Shown in pieces: positions 7,748-15,825 of a DNA stretch of 64,000 bases (positions are counted from its first letter, which is position 1; every line of letters starts with the position of its first letter). The stretch covers positions 42,135-106,134 of IMG/VR virus record IMGVR_UViG_3300021170_000008. One strand, written 5' to 3'. Under the pieces are notes generated by a model. The model made no database searches and was not told the DNA's origin. It saw nothing but the letters and a program-made list of their open reading frames with translations. The DNA is from a virus. Both the position numbers and the translations under genes were made by a program.

Positions 7748-7881
7748 GATTCGGGTCGATAGATTAGGGTTATCTTTTATCAAAAGAGAGGTCGCTGGTT
7801 CGAGTCCAGCCGTGTCTCGCGAGGGGCGCGTAGCTCAGTTGGTAGGGCGCTAAAACGCCCTGGTTAACACTTATCCGAGTC
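7748..7881 (+). ncRNA. Y RNA 2 with permuted tRNA-like module
   Basis: Helix 1 is GATTCGG (7748-7754) with CCGAGTC (7875-7881). The internal loop is GTCGATA. Helix 2 is GATTAGGG (7762-7769) with CCCTGGTT (7858-7865), then TTATC, and AACACTTAT on the 3' side. The loop has a canonical T-arm (GCTGG TTCGAGT CCAGC), an acceptor-like pairing CGTGTCT with GGGCGCG (three G-U), and a canonical D-arm TAGCTCAGTTGGTAGGGC. The halves are in 3'-then-5' order, so it cannot be an ordinary tRNA. It shares the 7574 promoter. Confidence 0.9.
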
Positions 7882-7916
7882 GATACTGCGTAGTTTGACG
7901 GTGGTTGATGTGACTT

Positions 7917-7945
7917 GCCCGGAAACGGGCCGTGGAGCCACGGTT
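7917..7945 (+). promoter_or_regulatory. Two stacked hairpins in the ro60 leader
   Basis: GCCCG-GAAA-CGGGC is followed at once by CCGTG-GAGC-CACGG, sharing no bases. They lie between Y RNA 2 and the ro60 start and could be an RNA-processing boundary that frees Y RNA 2, or a translation control element. No U-run follows, so they are not a plain terminator. Confidence 0.5.
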
Positions 7946-8007
7946 ACCTTACTTGGGGCCACGGGTCTGTCGATCCATCTGCGTCCCGAAATAGGAGAAA
8001 AAATCAC

Positions 8008-9633
8008 ATGGCAAAGAACTATCTGGCTGGCGTTTTGAACCCGTTGTCAGTTCCACAGTCCGAGCCGCTTCCCGGCAAAGAGATGGTCGCCAATAACGCA
8101 GGCGGCTACGTGTTCTCTATCTCCACAATGAAGCAGGTAGAGCGCTTCCTGATCTTGGGATCTGAGGGCGGTTCGTATTACGTCACCGAGCGCAAAATGA
8201 CGTTAGGCAACGTCAACGCCTTGAAGGCTGCGCTTGCCGCAGATGGACCTGCCGTTGTCCGGCTGATCGTCGATATCAGCACTAAGGGACGTGCCCCCAA
8301 GAATGACTCCGCGCTGTTTGCTCTGGCATTGGCTGCGAGCCCGAAGTTTGCCGACGCTCGCACCAACTCAATGGCGCTTGCCGCTCTGCCGCAGGTTGCA
8401 CGTACTGGCACGCACTTGTTCCAGTTCGTAAACTTCGTCGAAGGCAACAAGCTCCGTGGTTGGGGCCGTGGTCTGCGTGCGGCTGTGGCTGACTGGTACC
8501 TGTCGAAGACGCCGGACAAGTTGGCGTATCAGGCTGTGAAGTACCAGAACCGCGAGCAGTGGTCGCACCGCGATCTGCTTCGGCTGGTCCACGCGAATAA
8601 TCCGGCGCTCCAGAATGTTTTCCACTGGATCGTGAAGGGTGAGATCGAAGGTCCGGTACCGGCGTTTATTGAGGCATTCGAAAAGGCCAAGGTCTCAACT
8701 GATCCGAAAGAGATCATCAGCCTGATCGAGAGCGCCAACCTGACTCGGGAAATGATCCCGACGCAATTCCTGAACGATGTCGCTGTTTGGGACGCATTAC
8801 TCCAGAAGATGCCGCTGACGGCTATGGTCCGTAACCTGGGTAAGATGACGCAGGTCGGTTTGATCAAGCCGTTGTCGGACGCATCTGCGCTTGTTAGCGG
8901 ACGGCTCCGGAACCAGGAATGGCTGAACCGGGCGCGGGTCCACCCGATTGCTCTGCTGATGGCGGCTTCGACGTACGAGTCTGGCCGTGGTCTGCGTGGC
9001 AGTTTGACTTGGGAGGCCGTGAAGCCGGTTGTCGATGCGCTGGATGAAGCCTTCTATCTGGCCTTTGATAACATCGTTCCAACTGGCAAGCGGTTCTACC
9101 TTGGAATCGATGTCAGCGGATCGATGGGCATGGGAAGAGTGGCCGGTACGGCGCTTACCCCACGCGCAGGCGCGGCAGCGATGGCAATGGTGACGGCTCG
9201 CCGAGAGTCCAACTATTACATGGCAGGGTTCCAGGACAAGATGGTCCCGCTCGATATCGGGGCTCGTGACCGTCTGCCGGATGTTATCCGCAAGACCGAT
9301 AATCTGCCGTTTGGAGCCACGGATTGCGCTCAGCCGATGATCGATGCGTTGAAGAAGAAGCTCGAAGCCGATGTCTTCATCGTGTACACCGACAACGAGA
9401 CCTGGGCCGGTCCAAAGCACCCGACAGCAGCACTTCAGGAGTACCGGGAGAAGATGGGGATCAATTCGAAGTTGATCGTCTGTGGTTTGACGGCTACCGG
9501 CTTCTCTATCGCAGATCCGTCTGATCCTGGGATGCTTGATGTGGTTGGATTCGATACTTCTGTTCCTCAGGTAATCTCGTCGTTTGTCGGTGGAGGCGAG
9601 ATGCCGGAGGAACAGGAAGTCGAAGCAGAGTAA
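8008..9633 (+). CDS. rsr: Ro60/Rsr protein (TROVE domain plus VWA domain)
   Basis: 541-residue ring-shaped Y RNA-binding protein. Residues about 30-370 are the helical-repeat TROVE domain (G-G-Y-V-F, F-L-I-L-G-S-E-G-G-S-Y-Y, R-D-L-L-R-L-V-H, H-P-I-A-L-L-M-A). Residues about 380-535 are a VWA domain whose MIDAS motif D-V-S-G-S-M-G is intact, with T-D-N-E-T-W-A as the later acidic loop. ATG 8008 has AGGAG eleven bases upstream; an earlier in-frame start at 7915 lies in the hairpin leader and was not used. Ro60 proteins bind misfolded RNA and Y RNA and can guide RNA to exonucleases. Five Y RNAs flank the gene. Confidence 0.93.
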   Translation: MAKNYLAGVLNPLSVPQSEPLPGKEMVANNAGGYVFSISTMKQVERFLILGSEGGSYYVTERKMTLGNVNALKAALAADGPAVVRLIVDISTKGRAPKNDSALFALALAASPKFADARTNSMALAALPQVARTGTHLFQFVNFVEGNKLRGWGRGLRAAVADWYLSKTPDKLAYQAVKYQNREQWSHRDLLRLVHANNPALQNVFHWIVKGEIEGPVPAFIEAFEKAKVSTDPKEIISLIESANLTREMIPTQFLNDVAVWDALLQKMPLTAMVRNLGKMTQVGLIKPLSDASALVSGRLRNQEWLNRARVHPIALLMAASTYESGRGLRGSLTWEAVKPVVDALDEAFYLAFDNIVPTGKRFYLGIDVSGSMGMGRVAGTALTPRAGAAAMAMVTARRESNYYMAGFQDKMVPLDIGARDRLPDVIRKTDNLPFGATDCAQPMIDALKKKLEADVFIVYTDNETWAGPKHPTAALQEYREKMGINSKLIVCGLTATGFSIADPSDPGMLDVVGFDTSVPQVISSFVGGGEMPEEQEVEAE

Positions 9634-9637
9634 TTCA

Positions 9638-9710
9638 AATCGGCGAGCCGATAGGGGATCGTTACCTATTGCAAAAAAGCGGTCCTCGGCAACTTGTTCG
9701 CCGGTTAATT
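9638..9710 (+). ncRNA. Y RNA 3 (minimal)
   Basis: Helix 1 AATCGGCGA (9638-9646) pairs with TCGCCGGTT (9698-9706). The loop is GCCGATA. Helix 2 GGGGATCG (9654-9661) pairs with CGGTCCTC (9680-9687), then TTACC, and GGCAACTTGT on the 3' side. The apical loop is only 18 nt (TTACC included), so this is little more than the Ro60-binding helix. It begins five bases after the ro60 stop and runs into a T-rich stretch. Confidence 0.85.
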
Positions 9711-9711
9711 T

Positions 9712-9857
9712 TTCTACGAGCCGGAGTGGATTCGTTATCTTACTCCAAGCCGAAAGGCAAACAATCGCTGTCGTTAAACAGCCATGCCGGGTAACTCTGG
9801 TATGCTTCACGTCAGAAATGATGTGTTGAAATGGATTCACGACACTTGTTCGTAGAG
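9712..9857 (+). ncRNA. Y RNA 4 with multi-hairpin module
   Basis: Helix 1 TCTACGA with TCGTAGA (9713-9719/9850-9856). Loop GCCGGA. Helix 2 GTGGATTC (9726-9733) with GGATTCAC (9833-9840), then GTTATC, and GACACTTGT on the 3' side. The 100-nt loop is not tRNA-like. It has GCC-GAAA-GGC, CTGT-n6-ACAG, ATGCCGG-n6-CTGGTAT and CACGTCA-GAAA-TGATGTG hairpins. Confidence 0.85.
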
Positions 9858-9864
9858 TAATCTG

Positions 9865-9934
9865 GCTTCGGGCCGAAGTGGGATGGTTATCTTTCTGAAA
9901 AAAAATATGCCATCCCGCACATACTTGTCCGAGC
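9865..9934 (+). ncRNA. Y RNA 5 (minimal)
   Basis: Helix 1 TTCGG with CCGAG (9867-9871/9929-9933). Loop GCCGAA. Helix 2 GTGGGATGG (9878-9886) with CCATCCCGC (9910-9918), then TTATC, and ACATACTTGT on the 3' side. The apical loop is short and A-rich. Helix 1 is the weakest of the five. Confidence 0.8.
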
Positions 9935-9959
9935 AAATCACTCCTGCTTCAGTTTCCGC

Positions 9960-9989
9960 TTGACAATAAGTATCCATCAATGCTAAACT
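9960..9989 (+). promoter_or_regulatory. Promoter of the AAA+ gene
   Basis: TTGACA at 9960-9965, 18-bp spacer starting ATAAGTATCC, TAAACT at 9984-9989. It excludes the ATG at 9980 as a start and gives a leader of about 40 nt. Confidence 0.75.
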
Positions 9990-10036
9990 TGAAGCTGTCC
10001 ACAATTTCCAAGATAGAAGGTTGGTACCTATACCAC

Positions 10037-11569
10037 ATGGCAATAACCAGAAAAACGAAAGAGACGCTCGTGGACGATCTCGGCCAAGACTTTGAACTCC
10101 AGTTCAAGGAAGTGGGCCTGGACCGTCACGCGAAAGGAAAGATCGCCCTGCCAGAGAATATGACTCTGTCGGAGGGGATTTACTGGCTCAAACAGAAGCA
10201 GGCAGACGAAGAAACCATGGTCGTCGTCAACGAAAAAATTGACGGCTATCCGGTCGATGTCGCCTATTGCCTTCAGTTGGCCGTCCAGGATATGTTCGGC
10301 TTCCGGGAACTGAAGACCATCCCGCCGGAGCACTTCTTCGACAAAGAGAAGCCGCCGACATTCATGACCGTCCCGACCGACCACAAAGGCGGAACGGTTG
10401 AAGTATTCCTGGGTAGGTTCTCGGTGCCGGGCGCAGATGGATATCTTCAGACTGGCCGCATTAACAACGACGCTCTGATCATCCAAGGAAAGCTACGTCA
10501 GAAGAACATCCCGATCCTCCGGGCGCTGATCGCCAAGACCAAGGAAACGCTGGCCAAGCAATCGCTCTACAAGGGCAAGTCGTTCCGCGTGAAGTTCAAT
10601 GAAACGCTGGACGGCAAAATTATCGACAATCCGGAATTCATCGACGTAAGCAAGGCACCAGCCCGGCTGACGTTGAATGCCGAGACGGCGGAACTGGTCC
10701 GGGCGGCTCTGTGGACCCCGATTGAGCGCAGCAAGCAAACCAAGCATTTTGGGATGCCGCTCAAGCGTGGTGTTCTACTTTACGGCCACTACGGCACCGG
10801 CAAATCCCTGACGGCGCATGAGACGGCTCATCTGTGCTCGCAGCACGGCTGGACGTTCATCTATGTTAAGGATGTCACCGACCTGCGCGAGATGTATTCG
10901 TTCGCGGCGCGGTATTCGCCTGCGGTGCTCTTCGCTGAAGACATCGATCTGGTGATCAAGCATGAAGGCGACGACGGATCTGACTCCGTTAATGAACTGA
11001 ACAACGTGCTCGACGGCGTGGACAGCAAAGACAAAGACATCATTGTGGTCTTGACCACAAATCATGTGGAAAAGATCCCGGTGTCTCTGCTCCGTCCTGG
11101 CCGGTTCGACGCCATCGTCGAGTACTTCCCGCCTGACCGGGCGACGGCTGCGGCGTTGGTTGAGCAGTACGCAGGCGATGAAATCGACCGGGACGACTGG
11201 GATTGCGAAGAAGTCGGAAATGTCCTGGCCGGTAACATCCCGGCGACGATCCATGAAGTCGTCAAGCGAGCCAAGCTGTTTTCGATTGGCCGCTACCCGG
11301 CAGACTACCGGGGCAAGCTCCTGCTATCGACATCGGACATCATCAATTCGATGAAGAGTATGAGCAAGCACCTGGATCTTCTGAACACGAAGCCGTCCGA
11401 GAACCCGTCGTTCACCGAAGTCCTGGGTGGAGCAGTCGGCGAGAGTATCGCAAAGAATCTCGCCGTAGCTCTAGACGTTACAAAGCGTGGCGATAACTGG
11501 GGTGAAAAGCGCTCCAAAATAGCGGAGGAACGTATCCTGGCTCCGCTCGAAAACGGCAGCAGCAAGTAG
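10037..11569 (+). CDS. AAA+ ATPase (CDC48/FtsH-like module)
   Basis: 510 residues. The N-terminal about 210 residues have no family I know. The ATPase then shows Walker A G-H-Y-G-T-G-K-S, Walker B V-L-F-A-E-D-I-D and sensor-1 region V-L-T-T-N-H. The arginine-finger region L-L-R-P-G-R-F-D is typical of the classical AAA clade, and a helical lid follows. ATG 10037 is used because an upstream ATG overlaps the promoter. It lies directly downstream of the Ro60-Y RNA block and is closed by a strong terminator. It could remodel the Ro60 particle or its RNA targets; that is inference. Confidence 0.85.
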   Translation: MAITRKTKETLVDDLGQDFELQFKEVGLDRHAKGKIALPENMTLSEGIYWLKQKQADEETMVVVNEKIDGYPVDVAYCLQLAVQDMFGFRELKTIPPEHFFDKEKPPTFMTVPTDHKGGTVEVFLGRFSVPGADGYLQTGRINNDALIIQGKLRQKNIPILRALIAKTKETLAKQSLYKGKSFRVKFNETLDGKIIDNPEFIDVSKAPARLTLNAETAELVRAALWTPIERSKQTKHFGMPLKRGVLLYGHYGTGKSLTAHETAHLCSQHGWTFIYVKDVTDLREMYSFAARYSPAVLFAEDIDLVIKHEGDDGSDSVNELNNVLDGVDSKDKDIIVVLTTNHVEKIPVSLLRPGRFDAIVEYFPPDRATAAALVEQYAGDEIDRDDWDCEEVGNVLAGNIPATIHEVVKRAKLFSIGRYPADYRGKLLLSTSDIINSMKSMSKHLDLLNTKPSENPSFTEVLGGAVGESIAKNLAVALDVTKRGDNWGEKRSKIAEERILAPLENGSSK

Positions 11570-11585
11570 GGTAGTTTCTCCTAGT

Positions 11586-11624
11586 GGCCGCAGGTTAGCT
11601 TCGTGCTGACTTGCGGCCTTTTTT
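11586..11624 (+). terminator. Rho-independent terminator
   Basis: A 14-bp stem GGCCGCAGGTTAGC / GCTGACTTGCGGCC with loop TTCGT is followed by TTTTTT. It ends the + strand block and overlaps the 3' end of the convergent small gene. Confidence 0.9.
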
Positions 11625-11792
11625 CTTTTTACCGGCCTGTCTCTTCAAGACTCCGGATGCCATAGCAATAGCTCGGCCTTCTGAATAACCACGGTCAAGA
11701 GCGCTATTGGCTATGTGCGACCATTGGCGCTGCCTGCGTCCAGAAGTAGCTTTCTTGGTGTGTTTACGCGCACTGCTCTTTGTCCACGGCAT
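11595..11792 (-). CDS. Small conserved basic phage protein (DUF7218-like)
   Basis: 65 residues beginning M-P-W-T-K-S-S-A-R-K-H-T-K-K-A, then Q-W-S-H-I-A-N-S-A-L-D-R-G-Y-S-E-G-R-A-I. This pattern is common in phage genomes with no known role. The Lys-rich tail is written over the T-run of the opposing terminator. Confidence 0.65.
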   Translation of the reverse strand: MPWTKSSARKHTKKATSGRRQRQWSHIANSALDRGYSEGRAIAMASGVLKRQAGKKKKGRKSARS

Positions 11793-11793
11793 A

Positions 11794-13299
11794 TTATTTT
11801 GGCGGAGTACCGGTCCATCCCAAGCCCTTCAGAAATGCATTGAGTGTTTCGTCCGAGGGCGGGGTCTTGAGCCCAAGTTCACCTTTCCAGTTCTTCCTAT
11901 CTGCCCACCAGGACCTGGGCTTAGCAGCTAGTTTCGCTGCGTCTGGCCTTGCGAGAAGTTTGTTGACAACCGCTTCACGTCCTGCCGTTACGCGAGCTAG
12001 AACCTCATCTTCGTATTGCTTCGGCGGAAGATCTTTATATGTTTTACCTGGCTTTTCGGTCGGCGCTGCGGTAGTTTCCGCTGCTTCGGATTCTTCTGCT
12101 CCGCCCGGCGGAGTGCCGGTTGAACGAGTTTTGACTCTGGAACTTGGCGGAGTAAATTGCTCTCCAGGATTAGTCCCGGATGAACGCTGTCCGGATGGCT
12201 TACCACGTACAAGTTTGTAATCAGCTTTTTCTACTTTCGGTTCCTCTATAGGCTTAGGGCCTTTTGGCTTAACGGTAGATGGACTGTAGTCTTCTTTGCC
12301 TGGGGTGAATTTATACGCGCTCTCTTTCCCGCGCACCGGAGTGTGCTCCGGCGGAGCCTCAGGTGTTACTTTTACTTTTGCGCGTGGGTACGATGGACCG
12401 CTGGGCGGCTCTGCCCCACCAGGAGTATACTTTCGGGCTTGCTTGGCGACTCCGCCTTTGTTGGCTTCCCAGGCTTCTATCGATGTCGCGGCAGCAGTTG
12501 GTGGCGGAGGGGTTGGCGTAGGGCTATACGCTTCCCTAGCTCCCTTAAAGGCCCCCCGTATGGCCGGTACAGCGGCACCACCAATACCGCCCTTAACTGC
12601 CCCACCTACTCCACCCACTTCCCAGCCAGCGGCACCGCCGGTAAGTCCACCAGCTACCCAGGCCGGAGCCTTTACGTTCTTGCCTGTTATCTTAACCGGA
12701 ATCTCAACAGGAGCCGTAGCGCCTTCCCTGGCTCCCTTAGCCGCGCCAGCAGCAACATCCCCTAACGGGAAATCCTTGACGGCCTTCGCGCCACGCGCTA
12801 CCGTGCGAGCCGCCCCAGGTAGCTTCCATGGTATCTCAAACGATGCCCGTAAACCGGCGGCATGACCGATAGCTTCGGCATACTTGCCTTGCTGAATCTC
12901 GCGAAGGATCTGCTCCCCGGCTGGCCCTAATAGCGGTACAGCGCCCGTCAGCGAAGTTGCGGCCTCCTTGTAGTCCTTAGCCTTAAGCGCCTTCTCGGTG
13001 CGATCCAGCGCGTCCACGGTAGCGTGAAATGAATTTGTAGCTGTCGTGGGGAGATGTATAAGTGCGTTGAACGCAGCGACCGGATTCAAATTTTCCGCTG
13101 CCGCGCCAAGTCCGCGCTTGGCTTGATCCGCCATTACGGAAGCTGTACCAGAAACAGACCATGGCTGATCGCCAAGCGGTGGCTCTTTCTTTTCCGGAGT
13201 CGCATTTTGTCGCTTCTCCATGAAGGCATCAGGGTCGAACGCAGCCTGCTGCCTGCCAGCCATGAAGCTGTCGGGATCAAATTGAGCGGCCTGAGGCAC
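11794..13299 (-). CDS. Putative internal virion / DNA-ejection protein
   Basis: 501 residues. Two N-terminal repeats F-D-P-D-S-F-M and F-D-P-D-A-F-M are followed by amphipathic helices. Next is a Gly/Ala-rich hydrophobic zone around residue 225-260 that could enter membranes, then a long proline- and charge-rich tail. No enzyme motif. It is the first of three consecutive low-complexity virion-type proteins, an arrangement seen for podovirus ejection proteins. Function inferred from composition and position. Confidence 0.55.
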   Translation of the reverse strand: MPQAAQFDPDSFMAGRQQAAFDPDAFMEKRQNATPEKKEPPLGDQPWSVSGTASVMADQAKRGLGAAAENLNPVAAFNALIHLPTTATNSFHATVDALDRTEKALKAKDYKEAATSLTGAVPLLGPAGEQILREIQQGKYAEAIGHAAGLRASFEIPWKLPGAARTVARGAKAVKDFPLGDVAAGAAKGAREGATAPVEIPVKITGKNVKAPAWVAGGLTGGAAGWEVGGVGGAVKGGIGGAAVPAIRGAFKGAREAYSPTPTPPPPTAAATSIEAWEANKGGVAKQARKYTPGGAEPPSGPSYPRAKVKVTPEAPPEHTPVRGKESAYKFTPGKEDYSPSTVKPKGPKPIEEPKVEKADYKLVRGKPSGQRSSGTNPGEQFTPPSSRVKTRSTGTPPGGAEESEAAETTAAPTEKPGKTYKDLPPKQYEDEVLARVTAGREAVVNKLLARPDAAKLAAKPRSWWADRKNWKGELGLKTPPSDETLNAFLKGLGWTGTPPK

Positions 13300-15824
13300 T
13301 ATTTCTTCTCCCAGCCTTTAGCTTTAAACGCAGCCTCAGCGTCCTTGGCACTTAAACCAGGGTGATCTTTTACCGCTGCGTCCACGTCTGCCTGAGTATA
13401 GATTTTAGGTTTTGGCGGAGGTGGCGTCTGACCGGCTGAGGCTCTGCCGAGGGCGCTATCTTTAACTTCGCCTTTCAGTTTATCAAGGCTATCCTTCATC
13501 CCAGCTTGTTCTAGCACGGCCTGAGTTTTGATCTGATTAACCAAGCCAACAACTTCGCCCAACGTAGCGTTCGGATCGACAATCTTGTCTACATTCTCCG
13601 CAGTACTTACAGGAAGTTGGGCTCTAGACAGACCACCGCCTGACGTAACAGTCGCGTACTGGCGCTGGAAGTCATTTAGTGCAACTAAGTATTGACGAAT
13701 ATCTGGATCTCCGACAGCTTCCAGCTTTATACCTCTCCATTTTTGGTTGAGCCAAGGCGACCCAGACTGCGGAATCTTTTTTGCGAGATCCAAAATGTTC
13801 GGAGAAAAACGATCCATAATACTATTAAGTCTTTGGAGAGCCCCATAGCGTTCAACGGTGTCGCTAAGTGCCTTGATCTTATCTTTGTCAACAGCGGCAG
13901 CCGCCTGAAATTCAGACGGACTAAGGCCGGTGCGTCGAGCAAGTGCATCCTGTCCGGCTAATTTTCTGACGTTGGCCTTACCGCTTACCTTGGTTGTCCC
14001 CATCAGATCGCCAAGATAGATATCGATGTTCTTGTTTTCTTCTGCCGTCTGGGCGATTTGCTGTGGCGTTATAGCCGTAGCACCTACTGGCTTAGCGGCA
14101 GGCCTTGGCGCAGCCCCAGGTGGAGTCGCCGTCGTCGGCTTAGTGGTTGTGGGCGCTGGGGCCTGCCCACCAGGAGGTGCAGCTTGCGCGATAGGCTTGG
14201 CTACTGCTGGCGGAGTAGACGGTACCGGTGGCGTTGCTGCTGGCTTGCCGACCTGTCCCTTGAACGGGTCACCCGCGCCGACGCCAGTCAGCATCGCATC
14301 GATAGCTTCTTCTTGCTGTGTGCGACCAAGACGAATGCCTAGCGCCTTATATGTCTTTTTACCGGCGTCTTCCATCGCTTCGGCATTGGTCATCCCGAGC
14401 CCTCTTGCGGCACGGTAGAATTCACCGAACGTGCCGTAGGACTTAGATCGGATATCGGCGGTGATCTCTCCGGCAGTTTCAGTCCGGATCACATTTTCAA
14501 CCGGTTTCCCGGTAGCAACAGACCTTGGTGGCTCATCCGGGTTTTGCGGGTCTACCCATACTTCAACCGGATCGTCACTACCTTCCACAATGGCCCACGA
14601 AGTCTTGAGGTTATGCGGCTTAGTCGCAGCCTTGGCGTCTATTGGATAGAGCTTATCGTCCTTTCCTTGAACGTAATTACCGGTCTTTTTAACTGGCCCA
14701 CCGAAGGCAGTCTTAGCGTTCGGATTACCCTCTAAGATATCCGCTCCGGGAATTCCCTTAATGTCTTCGGCTAGGGACTTATTAGCACGCACCTTGTCAT
14801 TTTCGGCGATCCTATTAACGATCATCTTCGCGGTTGGATTGTTCGGATCTAATGTCAGCACCCGGTTGAGCCGCTTCATGAACTCCGGATCTTTCATTAC
14901 ATCCTGGGAGCCAGCCTGCGCTGGTGGGACTTGTGGCTGCTGTTGTGCCCCCGGAGGCGGAGCCGTCTGCGCTTGCTGTTGCGGTGCCGGTTGCTGACGC
15001 ATAGCGGTCGGCATTTGCTGCTGAGCGCCAGTAGTAGCTACCGTCTGCGGAGGCTGGGCTTGCTGCGGCGCTGCCGCCTGGGGTGCCGGTTGCCCGCCCG
15101 GCGGTGGAGGGGTCTGTTGCGCTTGTTGCTGTTGCGCCCCAGACCCGTACGGAAGGATGTTCGGCTTCTGTTGCTGTGGCTGCGCTGGCTGCTGTGCCGG
15201 TGCTGATTGTTGTGGCTGTTGACCGCTCTGCGGCTGTCCGTAGTTCTGGCTGTAGTACTGTGTTAGATCGTTAGCGGCTTTCTCTGCCGCCTGCGGTGCG
15301 GTCTGAGCCTTGTCCATGTCGGACCATATACCGCTGAGCGTCTTGTGGATTTGCTCTGGACCAAACTCGAATTTATTTGGCGGAGGCCCAACCATTCCAT
15401 CAAATACATTCTTCAGGGCCTTCAGCGCCGGATTTTCTTTGTCTTTTGACTTGTGCACCTCTTGGTATACATCTGCCCAACGTAGCGCATCTAACTTGCC
15501 ATATAGCTTCTGCTTGGTTACGGCATTCGGGTCATCTGAAGCATCCGGTAGGTTTGATTTTTCTACCCTACCCCTAGCGTCGTCGATATCTTGCTTTAGC
15601 TGATTGCGCTGTTGTTCTTGTTTGTCGAAGGCCATCTTACGGCCACGACTAAACCCTTCAAGGAACTTGTCGGCGATCATCGCCGAACCTTCGAGTGCTC
15701 CGCCGCCACCAGATACGGTTTGCGGTGCGGTTGACTGGTATTGCTGTGGCTGCAAAGATTCCGAGAATGGAAATGCTGAAATACTATAGGGATTGTTGAC
15801 TTGCCCTTGTTTTTCGTCTGCCAT
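13299..15824 (-). CDS. Large Pro/Gln/Ala-rich virion protein
   Basis: 841 residues. ATG at 15824 follows the upstream stop directly (TAACATG). Residues about 190-310 are Gln- and Pro-rich (Q-Q-P-A-P-Q-Q-Q-A-Q-T-A-P-P). The rest is mixed helical with long Thr/Pro linkers. No recognised domain. It probably belongs to an internal-virion or ejection complex with its neighbours. Confidence 0.55.
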   Translation of the reverse strand: MADEKQGQVNNPYSISAFPFSESLQPQQYQSTAPQTVSGGGGALEGSAMIADKFLEGFSRGRKMAFDKQEQQRNQLKQDIDDARGRVEKSNLPDASDDPNAVTKQKLYGKLDALRWADVYQEVHKSKDKENPALKALKNVFDGMVGPPPNKFEFGPEQIHKTLSGIWSDMDKAQTAPQAAEKAANDLTQYYSQNYGQPQSGQQPQQSAPAQQPAQPQQQKPNILPYGSGAQQQQAQQTPPPPGGQPAPQAAAPQQAQPPQTVATTGAQQQMPTAMRQQPAPQQQAQTAPPPGAQQQPQVPPAQAGSQDVMKDPEFMKRLNRVLTLDPNNPTAKMIVNRIAENDKVRANKSLAEDIKGIPGADILEGNPNAKTAFGGPVKKTGNYVQGKDDKLYPIDAKAATKPHNLKTSWAIVEGSDDPVEVWVDPQNPDEPPRSVATGKPVENVIRTETAGEITADIRSKSYGTFGEFYRAARGLGMTNAEAMEDAGKKTYKALGIRLGRTQQEEAIDAMLTGVGAGDPFKGQVGKPAATPPVPSTPPAVAKPIAQAAPPGGQAPAPTTTKPTTATPPGAAPRPAAKPVGATAITPQQIAQTAEENKNIDIYLGDLMGTTKVSGKANVRKLAGQDALARRTGLSPSEFQAAAAVDKDKIKALSDTVERYGALQRLNSIMDRFSPNILDLAKKIPQSGSPWLNQKWRGIKLEAVGDPDIRQYLVALNDFQRQYATVTSGGGLSRAQLPVSTAENVDKIVDPNATLGEVVGLVNQIKTQAVLEQAGMKDSLDKLKGEVKDSALGRASAGQTPPPPKPKIYTQADVDAAVKDHPGLSAKDAEAAFKAKGWEKK

Positions 15825-15825
15825 G

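Noticed and set aside
7748-7881. Permuted tRNA gene or nested normal tRNA
   Set aside because: The T-arm precedes the D-arm, but the ends form the conserved Ro60-binding helix shared by four other RNAs, so a Y RNA explains it better than a tRNA split at the anticodon.
7876-7930. Sixth Y RNA after Y RNA 2 (GTCGATA again)
   Set aside because: No second helix or CACTT partner could be formed.
7609-9934. Group I intron or small ribozyme (HDV, twister, hammerhead)
   Set aside because: None of their core motifs is present; the helix-loop pattern fits Y RNA fully.
8797-9936. Minus-strand 379-codon open frame opposite ro60
   Set aside because: Antisense to the TROVE/VWA gene, Arg/His-rich, no start signal, and covers Y RNA 3 and 4.
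12296-15206. Long plus-strand open frames opposite the Pro/Gln-rich virion genes
   Set aside because: They are shadows caused by biased composition, with no ribosome sites and Arg/Leu-rich low-complexity products.
15778-15800. T7-like promoter (AATACTATAGGG)
   Set aside because: Lies inside a virion gene, matches only part of the T7 consensus, and no single-subunit RNA polymerase is seen.
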